A stretch of 12,256 nt of DNA from Solirubrobacterales bacterium (lineage in GTDB: Bacteria; Actinomycetota; Thermoleophilia; Solirubrobacterales; 70-9): positions 1-12,256 of the forward strand of contig JASLJO010000207.1 of assembly GCA_030152505.1 (NCBI GenBank). The letters are read 5' to 3'. The notes beneath the pieces were generated by a model. The model saw nothing but the letters and a program-made list of their open reading frames with translations, had not been told where the DNA came from and did not search any database. This document shows, piece after piece, positions 7,076 through 12,256 of the stretch; within the stretch, counting starts at the first letter, position 1; every line of letters starts with the position of its first letter. The position numbers and the translations under genes are program-made.

Positions 7076-8344
7076 TCAGGACGAGACCGAGAAGCGGGCG
7101 CCGGCGCGCGCAAAGCGATCGAGGCTGGCGGTGCCGAGCGCGGTCGCGGGCGTGAGGCAGCCCGCTCGCTCCGGCGTGGCGCCATCCTCGCTGAGCAACA
7201 GGCCGACCTCGCCGAGGATCTTTGCGGTCGCCAGATAGCCCGGGTGCCCGTCCGCGTCGACGTCGACCCGAACGTGATGGCCGCCGCCGGTGCGGGCGTC
7301 CACGGCAACCTGCCACGACCACTCCTCGAGACGGCTGCCCGAGGGTCCGAAGCCCGAGGACGGGAGGATCCGGCGCAGCAGGTCGGCAGAGCGCTCCCGC
7401 ACGGACGGCCGTGCTCGGGTCAGGGCGCGGAAGCCCGCCTGCGTCGCCGAGAGCGCGCCGGCCGCCGCGTAGCGCAGCGGCAAGCTCGCGGGTCCGCCGG
7501 GGATTCCGATCCCCTCCCGAAAGCGCAGTGGCTCCGGGCTGGCGCCGCGCTCGGCGGCGATCAGGGCCGCGGTCCGGTGGATCACCGCGGGGTTGATAAA
7601 TGCGATCGGCGTCATCGGCGCAATCGCTTCGCCGCGCCCGTTGAAGCGCGGGGTGAGCTCGATCGGGCTGCGGCGGCGCACCGCGGCGGCGAGGTCGGGG
7701 TCGGGGATCAGCGCCGCCGGGTCGGCGATGTCGGTGGCGCCCTCCCCGCCGAGAGCCTCGGCCATGCTCTGCAAGGTTCCGCCGGAGATCAGGTCGGCTG
7801 GGCCAAGCCGTCCGGCGGGTTGCTGGGTGGCGACGTCGAGGTCGACATCCGACAGCTCTTCGTTCCAACGCTCGCGTGCGGTCTCGGCGGCGAGCAGCAC
7901 CGCCAGATCGGGCGGCAGCGCCTCGAAGCCGCTGACCTGGACGACCTTGGCCCCAGCCGCGGCCGCCCGCTCGTGGACGGCGTCGATCATCTGCCGCACG
8001 AAGGGAATCTCTCCGGTCAGGTCGACGTAGTGGCAGTCGCCCCCGACGCAGGCCTCGATCACCGGCCTGCCAAGGATCGTGTAGGGGCCGACCAGGTTGA
8101 GCACGACCCGGGTGCGCGAGGCCATCGTCGCCAACGAGGCCGGATCGGCGACGTCGGCGATGATCGTCTCCGGGGCCTTGACCCCGATCTCATCGAGGAC
8201 ACGCTCGAGCTTGTTGGGGTCGCGCCCCGCAACCGCCCAACGAGCCCCCACCTCTCCCGCCCGTTCGGAGAGGTAGGCGGCAACGCGCCGTCCGGTGACG
8301 CCGCCGGCGCCGAAGACGACCACCGAGAGGTCCCGCTCGCTCAT
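7076..8344 (-). CDS. saccharopine dehydrogenase-like NAD(P)-dependent reductase
   Basis: A 422-residue protein of the saccharopine dehydrogenase NADP-binding family, which in actinobacteria includes trans-acting enoyl reductases of lipid synthesis. The N-terminus has a Rossmann fold with VVVFGAGGVTGRR (8-20; GAGGVTG at 12-18). VLNLVGPY (81-88), CHYVDLTGE (104-112) and SGFEALPPDL (138-147) are typical of the family. The frame is open upstream, but ATG at 8344 is chosen because it overlaps the stop of the SRPBCC gene as ATGA and begins right before the first beta strand. This implies coupled translation and a shared role. The substrate is unknown; a lipid or polyketide intermediate is a guess from the family and from the SRPBCC partner. 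Confidence 0.88.
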   Translation of the reverse strand: MSERDLSVVVFGAGGVTGRRVAAYLSERAGEVGARWAVAGRDPNKLERVLDEIGVKAPETIIADVADPASLATMASRTRVVLNLVGPYTILGRPVIEACVGGDCHYVDLTGEIPFVRQMIDAVHERAAAAGAKVVQVSGFEALPPDLAVLLAAETARERWNEELSDVDLDVATQQPAGRLGPADLISGGTLQSMAEALGGEGATDIADPAALIPDPDLAAAVRRRSPIELTPRFNGRGEAIAPMTPIAFINPAVIHRTAALIAAERGASPEPLRFREGIGIPGGPASLPLRYAAAGALSATQAGFRALTRARPSVRERSADLLRRILPSSGFGPSGSRLEEWSWQVAVDARTGGGHHVRVDVDADGHPGYLATAKILGEVGLLLSEDGATPERAGCLTPATALGTASLDRFARAGARFSVSS

Positions 8345-8793
8345 CGATCGTTCTCGACGCGTGCCTTCAACTCGCCGGGGCGGGCGTTGACGAGCATCGC
8401 CCGGGCGGCGGCCTCGACCGGCCCGCGGATGATCATCCCCAGCACACGTCCGGGGTCGCCGTCCAGCGTGTAGGTCGCCCGCGTCCGATCGCCGCCGATG
8501 TCCTCCAACTTCCAGGACCCCTCGACCGACTTGAGATCGCCCTTCTCCTGGACCCACGAAAGACGCACGGGAGGCTCGTAGCTGAATCGCACCTGCGTCT
8601 TCACGTGCCTGACCTTTATGTCGCTCTCGCTCTCCACCAGAGTCGGACGGCCGTCGCTGTCGTTCTCCAGCGCCGTGACCCCCACCAGGCCGCCCTGCCA
8701 GTCAGGTGCCGCAAGCACGTCCTCAACGATCGCCCAGACCTCCGCGATCGGAGCCTCGATCTCAGCGCTGGCGGTGCCGCCCATGTGTGCCAC
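8341..8793 (-). CDS. SRPBCC (START-like) family protein
   Basis: A 150-residue single-domain protein of the SRPBCC ligand-pocket fold: the N-terminal strand ASAEIEAPIAEVWAIVEDV (8-26) with PIAEVW is the family signature, W32 and the beta-rich middle (RFSYEPP, LSWVQEKG) follow, and an amphipathic C-terminal helix closes the pocket. These proteins bind hydrophobic ligands or catalyse cyclase reactions. GTG at 8793 is preferred to ATG at 8784 because GGAGG sits seven bases before the GTG. The stop overlaps the start of the reductase gene, so the two proteins are probably made together. Confidence 0.87.
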   Translation of the reverse strand: MAHMGGTASAEIEAPIAEVWAIVEDVLAAPDWQGGLVGVTALENDSDGRPTLVESESDIKVRHVKTQVRFSYEPPVRLSWVQEKGDLKSVEGSWKLEDIGGDRTRATYTLDGDPGRVLGMIIRGPVEAAARAMLVNARPGELKARVENDR

Positions 8794-8800
8794 TAATTAG

Positions 8801-8805
8801 CCTCC
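8801..8805 (-). promoter_or_regulatory. Shine-Dalgarno site that selects a GTG start
   Basis: GGAGG on the minus strand is seven bases before GTG at 8793. It decides between that codon and the ATG nine bases further in. Confidence 0.65.
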
Positions 8806-8878
8806 GACATCTCCGCAGAGGCTAGCGTCCCAGCTACGAGCAGCGCCCGCGGAGACCCTGAGGTCGGGAGCAATGGGA

Positions 8879-8922
8879 TGGGCGGTACTGGGCTCGAACC
8901 AGTGACCTCCTGCTTGTAAGGC
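8879..8922 (-). tRNA. 3' half of a tRNA-Val(TAC) gene, probable attachment-site scar
   Basis: On the minus strand this reads as a tRNA from the anticodon loop to the discriminator: loop CTTACAA (anticodon TAC), stem strand GCAGG, T arm ACTGG-TTCGAGC-CCAGT with all five pairs, acceptor strand ACCGCCC and discriminator A. The matching 5' half (acceptor GGGCGGT, D arm, stem strand CCTGC) is absent; sequence beyond 8922 does not pair. It cannot make a working tRNA. Such 3' fragments are left as one end of an element that integrated in a tRNA gene, the intact copy lying at the other end. Confidence 0.8.
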
Positions 8923-9141
8923 GCTCGGCTGGATTCTAGAAGGGCGGCGGAAATCGGCCTGGGTGCAGGGGATTCGTGGGCTGGGTCAGGAGCGGCGGTC
9001 CGGCCGAATACGCGGGGATATGCGCCGATTTAGCCCGTTTCGGGCACTCGTGGCGCCCGAGTGCCCGAAACGCGCTGGCGGTGACCCATGCCGTGTGCCC
9101 ACCCCGGGCCTCATCTACCGCCTAGCTGGCACCATACGTAC
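8923..9141. other. non-coding stretch between the tRNA fragment and vapB
   Basis: No convincing gene. Apart from the hairpin at 9036-9072, nothing is recognised. An ACGTACGT palindrome at 9137-9144 overlaps the vapB start codon and might be an operator for the antitoxin, but it is short. Confidence 0.45.
9036..9072. repeat. perfect 15-bp inverted repeat
   Basis: CGTTTCGGGCACTCG and its exact reverse complement flank a seven-base spacer (TGGCGCC). There is no T run on either side. Its position just inside the presumed island end suggests a recombination or protein-binding site, or a dispersed palindromic repeat. Confidence 0.7.
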
Positions 9142-9371
9142 GTGCGCAAGACCACCGTCTACATCGACGATTCCCAGGCTGAGCGCCTAGGCCGGTTGGC
9201 GACAGCGAGCGGTCACAGCCAGCCGAGCTGATCCGCGAGGGCGTGGAGCGAGTGCTCTCCGAGGCGCCGCCACGCACCTTCCGCGGCATGGGCAAGGGCC
9301 GAAGCGGTGGCGGCGAAGATCGGCACTGGGATGCCGACGACCTGCACTGCAAGACTCGGCACCGTCGATGA
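9142..9371 (+). pseudogene. vapB: vapB-type ribbon-helix-helix antitoxin, frameshifted
   Basis: From GTG at 9142 the frame reads as a ribbon-helix-helix antitoxin (VRKTTVYIDDSQAERLGRLA), then stops at TGA 9229-9231. The expected continuation is in the next frame: ELIREGVERVLSEAPPR followed by a Gly/Arg-rich tail and WDADDLH, ending at 9369-9371. Loss of one base at about 9222/9223 (CAGGCCGAG to CAGCCGAG) explains the break exactly and would restore HSQAELIREG. The tail, which would wrap the toxin, runs into the toxin frame as in intact vapBC pairs. The high G+C and protein style match the host-like DNA rather than the lower-GC operon to the right. Confidence 0.8.
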
Positions 9372-9781
9372 CCTGATCGTCGATGCCGGCACGCTCTTCG
9401 CGTAGGCCGATGCCGACAACCCCGAGCACGAAGCGGTTGTCGCGCTGTTCGAAGGCGAGCGAGGGCAGCTCATCACCTCGCAGGTGGCGGCCGCCGAAGC
9501 CGACGACCTGATCCTCACCCGGCTCGGCGTCGAGCTCGCCTTCCTCGACGATCTCGCGGCGAGCACCTTCGTCGTCGATTGCCTCGATCGCAAGGAGCTG
9601 GGAGTGGCCCGCGACCTGGCGCGTCGCTACCGGGACCTCGAGCTGGCTTGCCGACGCCTCGCTTGCCGTGCTGGCTGACCAGCATGGGACAGATCGGATC
9701 GCCAGCTTCGACGAGCGCGCCTTCCGGGCGATGACGCCGTTGCGCGGCGAGGCCTTCACGGTCCTCCCCGCCGATTCGTAG
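9364..9781 (+). pseudogene. vapC: VapC-type PIN-domain toxin, broken by a stop and a frameshift
   Basis: The PIN-domain ribonuclease can be followed across breaks: VDDLIVDAGTLFA, then TAG at 9403-9405, then ADADNPEHEAVVALFEGE, AAAEADDLILTRL and on to YRDLEL. At about 9646 the frame shifts and continues LADASLAVLADQH, RIASFDERAF and a final VLPADS, ending at 9779-9781. The four acidic residues of the active site are all recognisable (VDAG, AAAE, LADAS, ASFDE). No good start codon remains; GTC at 9364 stands where a GTG may once have been. With the antitoxin also broken, the pair is almost certainly inactive. Confidence 0.8.
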
Positions 9782-9817
9782 CGCCAAGTGCTCGCGACGC
9801 GCCTCGAGCAGCGATCG

Positions 9818-10501
9818 CTAAGTCGCCGGCACACCGTGCTGGATGCCTTCAGCGCGAAGCTCGGCGATAAGGCGGTCCTCATCCGAGACATTGGCGTGAC
9901 GTACAAACTTCACATTCGTGAACACGCTCTCGTTGAGTGCCCCGCCGTAGTTGAAGGTCGCTCCCCGCAAGGTATTTGGGCCACGAGCCCTGTACCAGCG
10001 CCCCTGTGGCTGGTCCGGCCTGACACGCGTTTTCGCAAATACCCGCCTCCCCGCGTCATCATTCGACTCAAAGCCGTAGATCACTTCGAAGACGCCGTCG
10101 GCTCGCTCAATCGGATCGGATATCGACTCTGCTTCAAATCGCCGCTGATAGTTCTCGTCGAGCCCGTAGGCGAATATCTGGGTGCCCCGAACCGACTGCT
10201 CGACGTACCAGATACCGAGATATACCTTCCCCTCGTTGATGGAGGTGTAATGCCAGTATCCGCGCCAGTACCGCTCGGGGGCGAGATAGACGGACATCAA
10301 TCTGTCTGAGCGCGACACCGCGCCATAGCATGCGACCAGAAGGAGCTTGAAAAGCCCGGCGGACGTGAGGAGGGTTATGGGAGCCGAAAGGGCTGGCGAG
10401 AAACCGATGATGTCCTGCGTCCACTGATAAGCAAAGATCCCATAGGAGAGAACAATCCCGGCTAGGATGATGGTCAATCGCTCGTAGCGCGCCTGAGTCA
10501 T
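9818..10501 (-). CDS. membrane protein with two N-terminal helices and a beta-rich domain
   Basis: A 227-residue protein. Two membrane segments (about 9-26 and 39-61) are followed by a cytoplasmic-type domain of alternating strands rich in aromatic and Gly residues: RYWRGYWHYTS (77-87), YLGIWYVEQS (94-103), GVFEVIYGFE (136-145) and QGRWYRARG (166-174). This layout recalls the two-membrane-segment beta-barrel effectors of CBASS defence (Cap15/S-2TM-beta type), but no cyclic-nucleotide synthase gene is seen nearby, so the likeness is only architectural. It starts four bases after the stop of the oxidase gene and is the last gene of the operon. Within a peptide pathway it could be a receptor, export helper or immunity protein. 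Function unknown. Confidence 0.8.
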   Translation of the reverse strand: MTQARYERLTIILAGIVLSYGIFAYQWTQDIIGFSPALSAPITLLTSAGLFKLLLVACYGAVSRSDRLMSVYLAPERYWRGYWHYTSINEGKVYLGIWYVEQSVRGTQIFAYGLDENYQRRFEAESISDPIERADGVFEVIYGFESNDDAGRRVFAKTRVRPDQPQGRWYRARGPNTLRGATFNYGGALNESVFTNVKFVRHANVSDEDRLIAELRAEGIQHGVPAT

Positions 10502-10505
10502 TCGG

Positions 10506-11546
10506 TTAGACGGACCGCCATCTCACCGGCTTCCGTAAAGCGTAGGCACTTTCCGGATCCATCCAGGTACCAATAAGGCTGTCGTACAGCAAATCGAAGC
10601 CATGCTTGACGTCATGGACGAAGTTGAGGACTGCATCGAGGGTTGACGAGCTCACCGTCGCCTCAAGCTCATTCTCAAGCACGTCAGTGGCGACGGCACC
10701 GTGATCAAGAGCCTCATCCTCGCGGGCATGGTTTGCGAACGGAACGAACAGCTCTCGAGGCAGTCCGTTTGCGTCGGCAAGCCCCATAAACGCATTCGCG
10801 CTCGACTCCGCCGGAGCATCGTTCATCTCCAGAAAAGAGAGTGCCGCCGCCAGAGCCACCGGGGCTTGCGTTGCTGACTGATCGAGAAAGGCGAGTAGCA
10901 GTTTCAGGGCCGGGGAGGGCGAGCTGTTAATTACGCTCTCAGCTGTAGCCCCCAGGTGGGCGGCAAGAGCATTCGCCATCGACTCGTAGTGAGGTCTCTC
11001 CTCGGCGGCAAAGTCTGCAAGTACTTGAGCTGCGGTGGAGTCCGAGAGTTGTATTGCCGCCCGCGAAATGATTGCTGGGAACCGATACGTATAGTGGCAT
11101 ATCTCGACCAGCAGTCCGAGGGCAAGCGCCGGTCGATGGACATCGTCGGCCAGCAGGCCAAAGATTGGGTGTATCAACGAGTGTCTCTTCCACATCGTTG
11201 CGCTGTCCTGAATCAAGCGCACAGAGAGAGTTCTTGCCACATCGAGTTCCTGCTTCGTTCCATTAAGTTCGTGTGGAGAGAGCAGAAGGCATGCTTGATC
11301 GATCCGATCGATGAATTCCTCAACGAGAGTCTCATCGCATTCGAGTTGGCTGGCTATGTGACGGGACGAGCGGCCCTCTCGCAACAGATGCCATGCGGCT
11401 ACTGGGTCAAGTGAGCCGTCGGTTGCTACCTGCAGCACCCTACGGCCACTGAAAACCACCATCTGCGAATCGCCAGCACGCAGTGCAACCACCTGCCTGA
11501 CTCTCCGCTGTAATTGGTCAGGCTTATGCACGACCCTCCCCGACAC
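10506..11546 (-). CDS. PqqD-like domain fused to a haem-oxygenase-like iron oxidase
   Basis: A 346-residue fusion. Residues about 10-90 resemble the PqqD-type winged-helix peptide-binding domain (RiPP recognition element): a beta start (MVVFSGRRVLQVA), then AWHLLREGRSSRHIASQL and a helix ending in ACLLLS. Residues about 115-330 are all-helical and resemble the haem-oxygenase-like di-iron oxidase/PqqC-TenA superfamily (Pfam Haem_oxygenas_2 type). Likely metal ligands include E148 and H151 (EICH), E183 and H186 (EERPH), E240, and H273, D277 and H282 in NHAREDEALDH. The GTG at 11546 has no ribosome binding site; GTG at 11531 has GGAGG three bases upstream and may be the real start. It follows the peptide gene by 11 bases. 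A PqqD domain on an oxidase suggests that it modifies a leader-bearing peptide. Confidence 0.82.
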   Translation of the reverse strand: MSGRVVHKPDQLQRRVRQVVALRAGDSQMVVFSGRRVLQVATDGSLDPVAAWHLLREGRSSRHIASQLECDETLVEEFIDRIDQACLLLSPHELNGTKQELDVARTLSVRLIQDSATMWKRHSLIHPIFGLLADDVHRPALALGLLVEICHYTYRFPAIISRAAIQLSDSTAAQVLADFAAEERPHYESMANALAAHLGATAESVINSSPSPALKLLLAFLDQSATQAPVALAAALSFLEMNDAPAESSANAFMGLADANGLPRELFVPFANHAREDEALDHGAVATDVLENELEATVSSSTLDAVLNFVHDVKHGFDLLYDSLIGTWMDPESAYALRKPVRWRSV

Positions 11547-11557
11547 AGCGGGTGACG

Positions 11558-11722
11558 CTAGCTACAGGCCGGAACGTTGCCAGCGTAGCTTCCATCGAGA
11601 AGGGCCAGCGCCGACTCAAGTGAGATCTCCCGGACCTCGATCGGTGATGCCGAGGCCTCTTCTCTGTCAGTTGCCACGCGCTTATCGCCACTAGTCACAA
11701 CGTTCTCAAACTGCCCGCCCAT
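11558..11722 (-). CDS. 54-residue candidate RiPP precursor peptide
   Basis: A small acidic peptide between the methyltransferase and the PqqD-oxidase genes. The N-terminal two-thirds is polar and charged, and IEVREISLESALALLDGS looks like a leader with an amphipathic helix; the C-terminus GSYAGNVPACS is short, ends with one Cys and Ser and could be the core. Size, place in the operon, the Gly-Ser junction and the adjacent peptide-binding domain support a precursor role. ATG at 11722 is 11 bases past the methyltransferase stop; TTG at 11740 would add six residues and overlap that gene. No close ribosome binding site is visible, which fits coupled translation. I know no homologue. Confidence 0.62.
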   Translation of the reverse strand: MGGQFENVVTSGDKRVATDREEASASPIEVREISLESALALLDGSYAGNVPACS

Positions 11723-11733
11723 GATTCCGGATG

Positions 11734-12256
11734 CTAGCAAGGAAGGCTTGCGCTAACTACCTGCGCCTGCCATTCGAAGGCAATCGGATCAGAGGCCCCA
11801 AATTCGCTCTTCATCAGCTTCTCCGCGATGTCGAGTACCTCTTCATCACGACGTCTCAAGGCTGGCTCATCGGGCAAGCCGAGAGCGCGTCGATAGGCGA
11901 CGTAGCTGCTCGCATTATCGAAGCGTGCTGGAAAATCAACCGTCGCGGTCCCATCCGTCTGAAAGCCAGCTTCACGCAGGAGCACCTCCACCTCTTCAGC
12001 CGGGACCGGCTTAATCGGGGGTAGCCCTGCCTCCTGCCTAGCTCTGGAGAGCAGGTCCAGCTCTAGATAGCCATCGCCCCAGAAGGCAAGATGGAGATGG
12101 CCGCCATTGACGAGAACTCGGGCGCATTCATCGAGGCTCGGTCGGCTCGTATGCAGGTATCCGAATTGACTGACAACCGAATCGAACGTCCGGTCATTGA
12201 ACGGAAAGCGCTGCTCATAATCCATGATCTTGGTCTCCATCGTGTGGTTTCCAGCC
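11734..12256 (-). CDS. class I SAM-dependent methyltransferase, 5' end beyond the window
   Basis: The visible 173 codons are open to the window edge. RFPFNDRTFDSVVSQFGYLH (starting eight residues after the internal Met encoded at 12240) matches the LPF-x-D-x-x-FD-x-V motif of class I methyltransferases, and the following ECARVLVNGGHLHLAFW matches the next one (ARVLxPGGxL). The SAM-binding GxGxG motif should lie upstream, so the Met at 12240 is unlikely to be the start and the gene probably extends well past 12256. The C-terminal part (about 60-168 from that Met) is helical. It is the first visible gene of the operon and would methylate the peptide or a derived group; a different small-molecule role is possible. 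Confidence 0.82.
   Translation of the reverse strand, partial: AGNHTMETKIMDYEQRFPFNDRTFDSVVSQFGYLHTSRPSLDECARVLVNGGHLHLAFWGDGYLELDLLSRARQEAGLPPIKPVPAEEVEVLLREAGFQTDGTATVDFPARFDNASSYVAYRRALGLPDEPALRRRDEEVLDIAEKLMKSEFGASDPIAFEWQAQVVSASLPC

Noticed and set aside
6899..8473. 524-codon open frame on the plus strand
   Set aside because: It is antisense to the reductase and SRPBCC genes, crosses the strong terminator at 7027-7074 and shows no domain.

Overview
The window is very G+C-rich DNA with GTG/TTG starts and no introns. Its gene set (FtsH-like protease, MpaB-family oxygenase, saccharopine-dehydrogenase-like reductase, VapBC of actinobacterial type) suggests a high-GC actinobacterium, possibly Thermoleophilia/Solirubrobacterales. 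That placement is a judgement from protein style, not a search result. 

Bases 1-8800 look like ordinary chromosome. From the left: a subtilisin-family protease (68-1405) followed by a small protein that resembles its prodomain (1448-1711); tRNA-Asp (1771-1844, minus) downstream of a secreted HExxH metalloprotease-like protein (1881-2912, minus); about 485 bases without a convincing gene; a metallo-beta-lactamase-fold hydrolase (3399-4145); a plus-strand run of a single-membrane-segment FtsH-like protease, an MpaB/DUF2236 oxygenase and a small zinc-finger protein (4266-7026). A strong two-way hairpin terminator (7027-7074) separates these from a minus-strand pair, an SRPBCC protein and a saccharopine-dehydrogenase-like reductase, whose reading frames overlap by ATGA.

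At 8879-8922 lies only the 3' half of a tRNA-Val(TAC) gene, from the anticodon loop to the discriminator base. This is the scar expected when an integrative element uses the 3' end of a tRNA gene as its attachment site. To its right come a perfect 15-bp hairpin, a decayed vapBC toxin-antitoxin pair (two frameshifts and a stop), and then DNA of clearly lower G+C.

That lower-GC stretch (9818-12256, minus strand) is the most interesting part. It holds a compact four-gene operon: a class I SAM methyltransferase (5' end off the window), a 54-residue peptide ending in Ala-Cys-Ser, a fusion of a PqqD-like peptide-binding domain with a haem-oxygenase-like iron oxidase, and a protein with two membrane segments and a beta-rich tail. 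The arrangement fits a ribosomally made, modified peptide (RiPP) pathway: the PqqD domain would hold the peptide leader while the iron oxidase and methyltransferase act on the C-terminal core. I do not recognise this exact combination as a described system.
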